The notes beneath the pieces are model-generated. The model ran no database searches. It was not told where the DNA came from and saw nothing but the letters and a program-made list of their open reading frames with translations. From contig JAEDOA010000013.1 in NCBI GenBank assembly GCA_016302195.1, forward strand, positions 1-22,206: a DNA stretch of 22,206 nt, written 5' to 3'. Shown here piece by piece: positions 1 to 7,104 of this stretch (its first letter is position 1; every line of letters starts with the position of its first letter). Source of the stretch: Erysipelotrichaceae bacterium. Its GTDB lineage: Bacteria; Bacillota_I; Bacilli_A; Erysipelotrichales; Erysipelotrichaceae. Made by a program: the position numbers and the translations under genes.

Positions 1-84
1 GGTTTCTTTGAAATGAAACAGGAAATATATGAAATTGCAACTAAATGCTCAAAATATAATAAAGATATTAAAAAAATCCACTAA
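1..84 (+). CDS. C-terminal end of an unidentified gene, cut by the left edge
   Basis: An open frame enters from the left edge in frame 1 and ends at a TAA at 82-84, leaving 27 codons rich in Lys, Ile and Tyr. The piece is too short to identify and could be a chance open frame. It is followed by an A-run/T-run inverted repeat (about 69-100) that lacks any GC pairs, so it is at best a weak terminator. Confidence 0.35.
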   Translation, partial: GFFEMKQEIYEIATKCSKYNKDIKKIH

Positions 85-396
85 AGAAGATCATTTTTTA
101 TCAATAACTTGTTTTCAAAGAATTGTAAGTAGAAAAATGGATTTTACTATGTAAATGTATTCAAATACATAGCAAATATTTGTCGCGTTTTTCTGTAAAT
201 TAATTGTTTAAATATAAGGGAATTGTGGAAAGTGTATCACAACTCTTGTTTTCCTAATATATAATTGGAAGTGAATTATTCCTTAAGCCATAATACTTTT
301 TTGTAGCTACAACATCATCTCTACTAAATGAGAAAATACAACTAAACGTGAGAAATAATAGAACCTTAGAGGAGAATTTTCATTTATAATAATTCT
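85..396. other. Non-coding gap with small inverted repeats upstream of the Nudix gene
   Basis: No convincing gene lies in these 312 bases on either strand. Visible structures are a perfect A+T-rich hairpin at 155-170 (ATGTAT-TCAA-ATACAT), an alternative pairing of CTATGTA (148-154) with TACATAG (166-172), a weak TTGTG/CACAA pair (223-242), and an AAAATCCA element (72-79) that reappears inverted as TGGATTTT near 138-145. The downstream end should carry the promoter of the operon starting at 397. A leftward open frame here overlaps the Nudix gene and looks like a shadow. Confidence 0.5.
265..294 (+). promoter_or_regulatory. Possible sigma-A promoter of the Nudix/sensor operon
   Basis: TTGGAA at 265-270 and CATAAT at 289-294 are separated by 18 bp (4/6 and 5/6 matches to consensus). 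This would give a leader of about 95 nt before the ATG at 397. An alternative TATAAT at 260-265 has no good -35 at the right distance. The call is tentative. Confidence 0.3.
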
Positions 397-399
397 ATG
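368..399 (+). promoter_or_regulatory. Unusually distant ribosome binding site bridged by a hairpin
   Basis: AGAGGAG (368-374) is the only good Shine-Dalgarno but lies 22 nt from the ATG at 397. Between them AGAATT (373-378) can pair with AATTCT (391-396) around a 12-nt loop, which would bring the two elements together. A rare ATT codon at 382, in frame and seven bases from the Shine-Dalgarno, is the alternative start. The pairing is visible; the function is inference. Confidence 0.35.
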
Positions 400-783
400 A
401 AAACAATTGATGTTGTGGCAGCAGTTATACAAAATGAAGATGGATTGTTTTTGGCAACTCAAAAGGGATATGGTCCATTTAAGGGTGGCTGGGAATTTCC
501 TGGAGGGAAAATAGAGCAAAATGAAACTTGTAAGCAGGCTTTAGTAAGAGAGATAAAGGAAGAACTGGATGCACTTATTGAAGTGAAAGAGCTAATTGAT
601 ACAATTCAGGTTGATTATCCTGATTATCGTGTTTCTTTAAATTGTTACTTATGTAAATTATTAAGTGATAAGATAGTGTTAAGGGAAGCTAGCGACAGCA
701 AGTGGTTATCAAAGGATCAACTTGATTCTGTTGACTGGCTTAAAGCAGATTCGATTTTAGTCGAAAAACTAAAAGAGTTGTAA
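397..783 (+). CDS. MutT-like Nudix hydrolase
   Basis: This is a 128-residue Nudix protein, the usual size for a stand-alone MutT-like (d)NTP pyrophosphohydrolase. The Nudix box runs from Gly37 to Ala59: Gly37, five residues, Glu43, seven residues, then REIKEELDA with the metal-binding Glu52, Glu55 and Glu56. The usual box Gly after the second Glu pair is Asp58. The N-terminal beta strand (KTIDVVAAVI) and the GGWEFPGGK stretch before the box match the MutT/8-oxo-dGTP diphosphatase branch, so cleaning oxidised nucleotides is likely, but substrate cannot be read from sequence. The nearest Shine-Dalgarno (AGAGGAG, 368-374) lies 22 nt upstream, separated by a possible hairpin. The family pattern still favours this ATG. 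The sensor gene follows 13 bp later, so the two are probably co-transcribed. Confidence 0.88.
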   Translation: MKTIDVVAAVIQNEDGLFLATQKGYGPFKGGWEFPGGKIEQNETCKQALVREIKEELDALIEVKELIDTIQVDYPDYRVSLNCYLCKLLSDKIVLREASDSKWLSKDQLDSVDWLKADSILVEKLKEL

Positions 784-796
784 ATGGAGAAGTGGT

Positions 797-2443
797 ATGA
801 ATATCAAGCATAATAGAAAAACAATATTGACTGTTGGCTGTGCTCTTTTAATATTGATTAGCTATTCTTTGCGTTTTTATTCTATACCAATTGATGGAAT
901 GACTCGAACCTTAAGAACAGCAATTTATATTTTTTTATACTCTATCTGGGCTTTTTCTATCCAGACAAGAATAATTCACAATCAGATAAGAAAAATTTTG
1001 TTGATGATTGCTTTTCTGATGATAATGTGGTTTTTAATTAGGAATGAAAAATATATTTATGCATTAACTTTTCCTAATCTAGCTAGGTATCTATGGTATT
1101 TGTATTATTTGCCGATGTTATTGATTCCCAGCTTTGCGGTAATGATTGCTAAATCAATTGGGCTATCCTATGATGAAAAATTAGAGAGTAAGAGTAAATG
1201 GATTGTATTAGTGGCATTACTACTATTTGTGATGGTAATGACAAACGATTTTCATCAGCTTGTTTTTACCTTCCCAGATGATAGTGTTGTATATAGTGAT
1301 AGTGCCTATGGTTATGGATTTGGTTATCTTTTGATAGTATTGTTTCTATTGTATTGCGGTATTACAACTATTTACACATTATACAAAAATAGTCGCTTGC
1401 TAAATCGAAACGCTGCAATTATCGTTCCTATTTTACCTATTGTAGTATTAATGATATATACCTTGTTAATCTGCTTAAAAAACCGCTTAGTCTTGTTTTT
1501 AGCGGGCGATTCAACTGCAGTTATTTGCTTATTATATAGCTTGACTTTGGAATTGTGTATTCAAAAGGGATTTATTGGAAGCAATAACGGATATGTGGAA
1601 TTGTTTATGGATAGTTCTTTGCCGTCAATGCTAGTTAATAAGGACAAAAAAATTGTCTTATCAAATAACAACTCCATTAAGTTAGATGACCAGCAAATTC
1701 ATAACGCTATTGAAAAACCGCTATTGCTTGATGATAAAACTTTAATTCAGTGTCATAATATCGAATTTGGATATCTTTTGTGGCAGCAGGATGTTAAAGA
1801 ATTATTGGATACCATTGAGGATATTGAAGATAGTTACTCTCAGTTGCAACTAAAGACAAAGATAGATCAGCAAAACTTAATCACAAGGCAAAATATCATT
1901 TCTTTACAGCAAAAAAATCGCATAACTGATTTGCTTAATCAGAAGACAAGCACTCAAATTGAAAAGATTGACTTACTATTGAAAAAATATGATTTAGAAA
2001 ACAATAAGGAAAAAAAGAAAAAAATATTGATTGAAACAATTTTTTTAGCAAGTTATATAAAAAGATATGGCAACTTCTTGTTGGTTAGTCAACAGGAAAA
2101 GTATTCAAGCAGCAATGATTTAGTACGATGTTTTCAAGAAACATTCTCTTCTTTACAGCTATTAGGGGTTGATTGTCATTTCTCAATTGATTTTGAATTA
2201 CAATTAGAAACAAGATCAATGATAGATGTGTATCATAGCTTTCAGCTAATAGTTGAGCAAGGCTTTGGTAATATTGACTGTATTTGGGTAAAGGCTATTA
2301 ATCAGCCAGCTAAGGTTAAATTGATTGTCGAAATAGTATCGAGCCAAGAGCTAAGCGATTGTCAAAACTCTGTAGAGAGTTTTGACAGACAAGATAATAA
2401 TTATCGATTTACTTATTTGATTGAGAAAGGAAGCGATATATGA
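797..2443 (+). CDS. 7TM sensor protein with a kinase-like tail lacking catalytic residues
   Basis: This 548-residue protein has about eight hydrophobic segments in its first half (roughly 9-25, 40-55, 66-82, 98-119, 133-148, 174-196, 206-227 and 231-253). The motifs RYLWYLYYLPMLLIP (97-111) and NDFHQLVFTFP (150-160) are typical of Bacillota sensors with the histidine-kinase 7TM N-terminal region. A short PAS-like stretch (about 266-292) and a long Gln/Lys-rich coiled coil (about 330-410) follow. The C-terminus holds the family's ASYIKRYGNFLL segment, but I see no H-box and no N, G1 or G2 ATP-binding boxes. It therefore probably senses at the membrane and hands the signal to the separate kinase encoded next, whose ATG overlaps this gene's TGA. 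The ligand is unknown. RBS GGAGAAGTGG precedes the start. Confidence 0.75.
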   Translation: MNIKHNRKTILTVGCALLILISYSLRFYSIPIDGMTRTLRTAIYIFLYSIWAFSIQTRIIHNQIRKILLMIAFLMIMWFLIRNEKYIYALTFPNLARYLWYLYYLPMLLIPSFAVMIAKSIGLSYDEKLESKSKWIVLVALLLFVMVMTNDFHQLVFTFPDDSVVYSDSAYGYGFGYLLIVLFLLYCGITTIYTLYKNSRLLNRNAAIIVPILPIVVLMIYTLLICLKNRLVLFLAGDSTAVICLLYSLTLELCIQKGFIGSNNGYVELFMDSSLPSMLVNKDKKIVLSNNNSIKLDDQQIHNAIEKPLLLDDKTLIQCHNIEFGYLLWQQDVKELLDTIEDIEDSYSQLQLKTKIDQQNLITRQNIISLQQKNRITDLLNQKTSTQIEKIDLLLKKYDLENNKEKKKKILIETIFLASYIKRYGNFLLVSQQEKYSSSNDLVRCFQETFSSLQLLGVDCHFSIDFELQLETRSMIDVYHSFQLIVEQGFGNIDCIWVKAINQPAKVKLIVEIVSSQELSDCQNSVESFDRQDNNYRFTYLIEKGSDI

Positions 2444-3408
2444 AGATAAAAGATTTGTTCATCGAAAAGTACTCTCTTCCTTTAGCGATTAAAGAAGGGT
2501 TTGATAGCTTAGATAGTGGAATTTGTTACTTTTATTTAAACGGGAATGTAAAGTTATGCAATCGAAAAATGAATGCTTTATATCGTTTGATGTGTAATGA
2601 AAATCTACAGAACTTTTTTGATTTACAGAATCAACTGGCTAGTTATAAGGGCAAAAGATTAGGTAATATTTTCGAATTTCCTGATGGAAAAGCATATCAA
2701 TATAGTTATAGGCTAATAACCACATCGGAAAAAGAAACTTATCAAGAGGTTGTAATGAGCGATGTTAGTCAGTTGCATCAGAAACAAAAACAATTACAAA
2801 GCCAAATGGTATTGTTGAAACAAATGCAGAAACAAATAGAGGAATTATCTGATAATATTTTGGAGTTGACTGTTCAAAAAGAAATATTAGATTTAAAAAA
2901 CAGGTTGCATGATCAAATGAATATGGGAGTAAGTGCTATCAAGCAGTTAATTAAACAGGATAACATTTCTTTTGATGATGATGAGGCAATTATCCAGTTA
3001 AAAAGAGCTATTAGCATCTTAAAAAAGGAAATTGAGTATCCTCAGGATGACTTAGCTCAATTTATCAAAGATGCCAGTGTCTCGAAGGTGGATGTTATTA
3101 TGACAGGGGAAATGATAGAAGATGAACGCTACAAAAGTTTATTGATAAATCTATTTAGAGAAAGCTGTGTTAACGGAGCAAACCATGGTGATGCCTCAAA
3201 GTTAAATATTGATATTGCGAATGATGAAAAAGATTATATAATTACTATTAGTAACAATGGCTCTCAACCTGAAGGGAAAGTAGTACCTAAGGGAGGCTTA
3301 TTATCTTTGCAAAAGCAATTTATAAAAAGAAATGGGAAACTTGAAATTTTGGATAAACCGCATTTTATGTTAGTGGGAAAATTGCCAATAAGAGAGGAAA
3401 GACTATGA
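2440..3408 (+). CDS. Soluble histidine kinase with PAS-like N-terminus
   Basis: This 322-residue protein has no membrane segment. Residues 15-110 look PAS-like (a DSGICYF start, then a PDGK turn and a SDVSQLH exit), followed by a coiled coil (112-150). The H-box is RLHDQMNMG, with His157 as the likely phosphoacceptor followed by the acidic Asp158 seen in HisKA_3-like kinases. The HATPase part shows an N-box (ESCVNGANHG, 241-250, with Asn245), a modified G1 box SNNG (271-274, with Asn where Asp-Asn-Gly is usual) and a GGLLSL G2 box (285-290). The start ATGA overlaps the stop of the 7TM gene and the stop overlaps the regulator start, so all three are translationally coupled. The Asp-to-Asn change in G1 could weaken ATP binding, but the family's exact pattern is uncertain to me. 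Confidence 0.78.
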   Translation: MKIKDLFIEKYSLPLAIKEGFDSLDSGICYFYLNGNVKLCNRKMNALYRLMCNENLQNFFDLQNQLASYKGKRLGNIFEFPDGKAYQYSYRLITTSEKETYQEVVMSDVSQLHQKQKQLQSQMVLLKQMQKQIEELSDNILELTVQKEILDLKNRLHDQMNMGVSAIKQLIKQDNISFDDDEAIIQLKRAISILKKEIEYPQDDLAQFIKDASVSKVDVIMTGEMIEDERYKSLLINLFRESCVNGANHGDASKLNIDIANDEKDYIITISNNGSQPEGKVVPKGGLLSLQKQFIKRNGKLEILDKPHFMLVGKLPIREERL

Positions 3409-4037
3409 CAAATGTATTGATTATTGATGATCAGCGTATAAGTAGAGAATACATGGAACACATTGTCAATGGAAGCGATAAGTATTTGCTTATCGGCAGC
3501 CTTTCGAATGCTGATATGGCTACTACAGTTTGTAAAAGACATAATGTCGATTTGATTTTGATGGATGTCTGTATGGGAACGGGAAAAGATGGGATAGATG
3601 TTACAGCTAGTTTGAAGGAACAGTTTCCGCAAATAAAAGTAATCGTTGTAACATCAATGATAGAAGAAAGCTTTATAAAAAGGGCAAGGCTTGCTAATGC
3701 GGATAGTTTTTGGTACAAAGATCTCTCTCCCGAAGACCTGTTAACAGTAATGGATAAGACTGTAGCTGGAGAAAGGGTTTGGCCTAAGCAGCAAGCAGAA
3801 GTAAAAATTGGGGATACTACTAGTTCTAATTTAAGTGACACCGAAATAAAAATCCTGCGCTTAGTTTGCGAAGGATTAGAGTATAGTGAAATTGCTCAGC
3901 AATTGAATTATTCCAAAGACAATGTAAAATATCACATTCGTAATATTTTGCAGAAAACTGGTTATGCTAATAAAACACAATTAGCTATCGCAGTGACAGG
4001 TAAAAAGTTTATTATTCCTAAGTTGTTAGGTAAATAG
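3405..4037 (+). CDS. NarL/LuxR-family response regulator
   Basis: This 210-residue response regulator has a receiver domain at about 1-120 with the acidic pair Asp8/Asp9, phosphoacceptor Asp54 (LILMDV), Thr83/Ser84 and Lys105 (WYKD), all in canonical positions. A LuxR-type helix-turn-helix occupies about 141-206: LSDTEIKILRLVCEGL, EIAQQL, then the recognition-helix region NVKYHIRNIL. It is the output of the sensor/kinase pair and its start overlaps the kinase stop (ATGA). Targets cannot be told from sequence; the adjacent PTS locus or the operon itself are candidates. Its TAG stop (4035-4037) directly abuts the TAA of the convergent LevR-like gene with no spacer or terminator. Confidence 0.92.
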   Translation: MTNVLIIDDQRISREYMEHIVNGSDKYLLIGSLSNADMATTVCKRHNVDLILMDVCMGTGKDGIDVTASLKEQFPQIKVIVVTSMIEESFIKRARLANADSFWYKDLSPEDLLTVMDKTVAGERVWPKQQAEVKIGDTTSSNLSDTEIKILRLVCEGLEYSEIAQQLNYSKDNVKYHIRNILQKTGYANKTQLAIAVTGKKFIIPKLLGK

Positions 4038-6449
4038 TTATAGACCTTCTAAGAATATTTCGGCAAGGTAGGCTATTTCACTGCTTGGAATATGAATATC
4101 GAAGGTGTTTTCTGCTCCAACAAGACTTTCAGCTATAACATCCATCAGGTTATGATTGTTGTTGGTGAACTGCTTTAGCTGATAGTATTGTAAAGGATTG
4201 TTTTTGATAATTCTTTCCAGCATATGAACTCCATGGGAAAGATATTTAACGATGATTTCTTTGCTTTTGTTGATTTTTAATTCATCAGTTATTTTATCCA
4301 AGGATTCCAGTAAGACGTTAACTGCTTTTGTTGGATTAATATGGGTTGCGGTTTTATTGAAGGCATCATTAATAAGCCTTTGAATAAAATCGCTATTTTT
4401 TTCTTCTCTCTCCACATTTTTAGGCAGCTTACTGTTGAATAAATGGATAAATTTTTCAAGAGAATAGCTTTCATTGCAGCAATCCAGGGCATTATATAGC
4501 ATATCAATATTTAGACCGCTATAAACCTTGCATTTAACCTCGGATTCTTTAGAGACAAATTGTTCAATATCGCTTAATGGATAGCCATCAACAAGGATAA
4601 TTGTACCGGCATCAGTTTCCATATCCTTTAGTTTGTTGATGACTAATTCAAGGATGTCATTGTATTGAACAGTAGAGTTATAGTTAATTGCTTCAACTCT
4701 GACCTGATAATTGTCAGCTTGAGGTTTAATGATTTGTGCTAGTTCACTAGCTATGCTATTTCCTCTTGTGACAATTAGTAAGGATACTTTTGTATTGTCG
4801 ATAAACAACTTTGCCTTTAATAGATATTTTTCAATAAAGGCCTCAATAGCACTGTTGTTTATTTTCAAATACTGACAGATTTTTAAGCTGTCCTGCTGTT
4901 CCTTGGTTTGACTAGTCTTTTTTTGATAAAGCAAATTATCGTTATTCTTTAAGTAATTGGATACTACTAACATGGCAGCATATAAACTTCTAGTTCTATT
5001 GACAATCTGAAAATAGTAATCATCGTGATAAAGATTTTTTAAAAAGGCCATTCTAACTTCGTTATCGACATTTCGCCTGATTTCGTTATAGTGAATCTGA
5101 TCGCATTTGGTGATTGTTGACAAGCAATTGTCAATAAATGTATCCATTTCATCGATGTTGTCTTCTGTCAGTTTGAATTCTTCAGTAAAGTCTTTTAGGT
5201 TTTTGTTAACATAATTCTGTTGAATGGAGAAAAAGAAATCGTAACATTGGCAGCTTCCGCTTTTCTCGCATACGATACTATCGAATTGATATAAAGATAA
5301 GGCTCTAGAAAAGGCTGAACTTTCCTGTTCGTCCATAGTATCGGATAATAAGATGTTTGGAAGATCATCTATTTCAATAGTGATTGCGTTTAGCTCGTAT
5401 TTTGCGTTTCTTAGCAGGCAGTTTGCGCAGGTGAAACGAATCAGGTTTTTGATTTCTCTTTCATTTTCATTGTATTTGTGCTGAATGAAAATTCCCACTA
5501 TTGATTTTGTTAATATGATATTTTTGTTAATTTGTTGAGCTTCCTCTGTAAACATATTAAGAATAATCTCTATTTTTTCATAGAGGTTTCTTGAACTAAA
5601 GGATGGAAGCTGAGCAACAACGGGGAAAAAAGATTTTAAATAAACTTGTAAGGAATTATCGCATTCGTTATTAATTGATGCGATAAGTGAGGTATCAAAC
5701 TTTCTTTTTCGACTATCATTTTGACGGAAGAAGTAGTTGAAACTAATGCAGTCTGAAATGGTGGACAAAAGGTTTTTTGATAGCGTATGAATATTTTGAA
5801 GATAAACAACACCCTTATTGCTGCTTTCTAAAACCCCTTTGTTGTTGCCATTGCCAAAGAAGCAATTAAGGAATCCTTCCTCGTTTTCAGTGTATTCGGC
5901 ACAGTTAATAATTAATAGCTTACTGTCAGCTTGTTTGATATTTTTCTCTAGAGTGTAATCGTAGATTGAATTAACAAATCTTCTTTTTCTTACGCCCTTG
6001 TTTCCGATTATTAGTATCGGTAAGCTATATGGCTTATAGCTTATAGCAGCAATAACATTATTGACTGTTTGAACTAGTGAACCATTAGTTCCTCCTATTA
6101 TTCTAGTAAGAGAGTTTTTCTTTTCGATATTGTTATTGGCAAGGTTATTGTCATTTAGATATGATGTTATATTTTTGGCTGCAGGAATAAGTAAGGGGAT
6201 ATATTGAAAACCGTACTGGTCTTTTAAAGTTTGATAGTCTAAAAACAAAATAGGTCGACCTTGTATTTTGACCAGTTTACCTTCCTTCCACAAACGGTTA
6301 AGTTCTCTTGAGACATTGCTACGATCAAGCTTAAGATCGCTAGCGATAATGCTTGCTTCACAGCCATTGTTGTCGATGTTATTCTGCTTACAAAATAGCT
6401 CTGTTTGTCCTATTACATATTGATGAATTCTGTCTGCTCTTGTTGTCAT
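4038..6449 (-). CDS. LevR-like PTS-regulated transcription factor with degenerate AAA+ and EIIA domains
   Basis: This 803-residue protein has LevR-family architecture. It starts with a winged HTH (about 1-70, RSNVSRELNRLWKEGK then KIQGRP), followed by an AAA+ region (about 115-360), a PRD-like segment (about 420-530), a mannose-type EIIA-like domain (about 553-660) and a C-terminal PRD (about 685-803). Family members are normally sigma-54 activators. Here the Walker A is GNKGVRKRR (149-157) without GK[S/T], the Walker B is VVYLQN (214-219) rather than a LFLDE type, and the GAFTGA loop expected near 198-212 is absent. In the EIIA-like domain the expected THG is TRG, so the phosphoacceptor His is Arg562. 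PRD2 keeps a His (SHGVHMLERI, His739/His742). RBS AGGAGA lies 5 bp before the ATG. The gene is divergent from the PTS operon, its likely target. The regulatory mode is inference. Confidence 0.85.
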   Translation of the reverse strand: MTTRADRIHQYVIGQTELFCKQNNIDNNGCEASIIASDLKLDRSNVSRELNRLWKEGKLVKIQGRPILFLDYQTLKDQYGFQYIPLLIPAAKNITSYLNDNNLANNNIEKKNSLTRIIGGTNGSLVQTVNNVIAAISYKPYSLPILIIGNKGVRKRRFVNSIYDYTLEKNIKQADSKLLIINCAEYTENEEGFLNCFFGNGNNKGVLESSNKGVVYLQNIHTLSKNLLSTISDCISFNYFFRQNDSRKRKFDTSLIASINNECDNSLQVYLKSFFPVVAQLPSFSSRNLYEKIEIILNMFTEEAQQINKNIILTKSIVGIFIQHKYNENEREIKNLIRFTCANCLLRNAKYELNAITIEIDDLPNILLSDTMDEQESSAFSRALSLYQFDSIVCEKSGSCQCYDFFFSIQQNYVNKNLKDFTEEFKLTEDNIDEMDTFIDNCLSTITKCDQIHYNEIRRNVDNEVRMAFLKNLYHDDYYFQIVNRTRSLYAAMLVVSNYLKNNDNLLYQKKTSQTKEQQDSLKICQYLKINNSAIEAFIEKYLLKAKLFIDNTKVSLLIVTRGNSIASELAQIIKPQADNYQVRVEAINYNSTVQYNDILELVINKLKDMETDAGTIILVDGYPLSDIEQFVSKESEVKCKVYSGLNIDMLYNALDCCNESYSLEKFIHLFNSKLPKNVEREEKNSDFIQRLINDAFNKTATHINPTKAVNVLLESLDKITDELKINKSKEIIVKYLSHGVHMLERIIKNNPLQYYQLKQFTNNNHNLMDVIAESLVGAENTFDIHIPSSEIAYLAEIFLEGL

Positions 6450-6580
6450 ACTTTCTCCTGGAAAATTTTTGTGTTATTTTAAAATCTAGTGTGTCTATAA
6501 ACGCAAATATGCTTTTATAATGTGTTAAAAATGGCTCTTTTGGTAAACACTTTACCGCTTGTACCACTATGTATGAAATA

Positions 6581-6589
6581 ATTATAACA
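6581..6589 (-). promoter_or_regulatory. Extended -10 promoter of the LevR-like gene
   Basis: On the minus strand the sequence reads TGTTATAAT, a perfect -10 with an extended TGn. No good -35 is visible 17 bp further upstream, which is tolerated by extended -10 promoters. Transcription would start near 6574 and give a leader of about 125 nt containing the 6542-6556 palindrome and the 6488-6495 element. Confidence 0.45.
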
Positions 6590-6593
6590 CAAA

Positions 6594-6615
6594 TGTGTCA
6601 TTTTTGTTTGACACA
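6594..6615. repeat. Inverted repeat TGTGTCA-N8-TGACACA, candidate operator
   Basis: Perfect 7-bp arms at 6594-6600 and 6609-6615 are separated by 8 bp. The right arm continues into TTTGACACACT, an 11-bp string repeated exactly at 6646-6656. An overlapping ACACA-AA-TGTGT palindrome sits at 6587-6598. This is the best candidate binding site for the divergent LevR-like regulator. The symmetry is seen; the assignment is inferred. Confidence 0.5.
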
Positions 6616-6646
6616 CTGATAAAAAACCTTGATAAAAAAATGCGAT

Positions 6647-6675
6647 TTGACACACTTAATTGCCGGCTTTAAAAT
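6647..6675 (+). promoter_or_regulatory. Sigma-A promoter of the PTS operon with operator repeat over the -35
   Basis: TTGACA (6647-6652) and TAAAAT (6670-6675) are separated by exactly 17 bp, predicting a start near 6682 and a 20-nt leader. The -35 lies inside the repeated TTTGACACACT string. A weaker tandem copy lies upstream: TTGACA (6608-6613), 17 bp, GATAAA (6631-6636). A good sigma-A promoter here argues against sigma-54 control. Confidence 0.65.
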
Positions 6676-6701
6676 GAAAACACGAAATAGAGGTGAGAAT
6701 T

Positions 6702-7103
6702 ATGAAGTGCAAAGTATTGATGTTGTCACATAGTAAGTTGGCAGGTGCGTTTTATGATACAATCCAATTTATTTATGGAGATACTTCAGGATTTGGCTAT
6801 ATCAATATGAGCGAGCCATTTGATCAGCAGCAGTACATAGAAAGCATCGAAAATGTGATTGAAGAAAATAAGGATACTGGAGTTCTAATTCTTACTGATT
6901 TATTTGGTGGCAGTCCATTTTTAAACACCTGTAAATTAATGAGACAATATGGCCAATATATGGAAGTAGTTACAGGTTACAATTTGGCAATGGTGCTTGA
7001 ATTGGCAAGTTCAATTCAAACTGATACGGTTGAAGAATTAAAACAAAAAGCTCTAGAAGCTGCAACCAAGGGCATAATAGATGTAAAGGAAAGGATGAAA
7101 TAA
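6702..7103 (+). CDS. PTS EIIA component, mannose family
   Basis: This 133-residue cytoplasmic phosphocarrier belongs to the mannose-family EIIA domain. His10 in SHSKLAGAFY matches the phosphorylated histidine, and the LILTDLFGGSPF stretch (about 64-75) is the family signature. It accepts phosphate from HPr-P and passes it to EIIB. The ATG at 6702 is preferred to the upstream GTG at 6693 because the GTG lies inside the AGAGGTG ribosome binding site (6689-6695). It is the first gene of the operon, directly downstream of the 6647-6675 promoter. Confidence 0.93.
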   Translation: MKCKVLMLSHSKLAGAFYDTIQFIYGDTSGFGYINMSEPFDQQQYIESIENVIEENKDTGVLILTDLFGGSPFLNTCKLMRQYGQYMEVVTGYNLAMVLELASSIQTDTVEELKQKALEAATKGIIDVKERMK

Positions 7104-7104
7104 T

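Larger units (their letters stand above)
6450..6701. promoter_or_regulatory. Divergent control region between the LevR-like gene and the PTS operon
   Basis: This 252-bp A+T-rich spacer holds promoters for both directions and a family of TGTGTC/GACACA elements: AGTGTGTC at 6488-6495, TGTGTCA at 6594-6600, GACACACT at 6610-6617 and GACACACT at 6649-6656. A separate perfect inverted repeat GGTAAA-CAC-TTTACC lies at 6542-6556. I see no convincing sigma-54 -24/-12 element ahead of the PTS genes. Confidence 0.6.

Noticed and set aside
155..170. Hairpin as a CRISPR repeat or terminator
   Set aside because: It occurs once, is purely A+T rich in the stem and has no T-run, so neither call is supported.
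307..519. Leftward 70-codon open frame overlapping the Nudix gene start
   Set aside because: It lies antisense to a clear Nudix gene, has no convincing ribosome binding site, and its sequence looks like a shadow translation.
3264..3841. Leftward open frames of 122 and 136 codons across the kinase/regulator genes
   Set aside because: They are antisense to genes with intact catalytic motifs; their composition is that of reverse-strand shadows.
6511..6521. TATAAT on the + strand in the divergent region as a PTS promoter
   Set aside because: It has no -35 at a suitable distance and is about 180 bp upstream of the first gene, while a much better promoter lies at 6647-6675.
6640..6701. Sigma-54 -24/-12 promoter for the PTS operon, expected from the LevR-like neighbour
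   Set aside because: I could not find a TGGCAC-N5-TTGC-like element with the required GG/GC spacing; the sigma-A elements fit far better.
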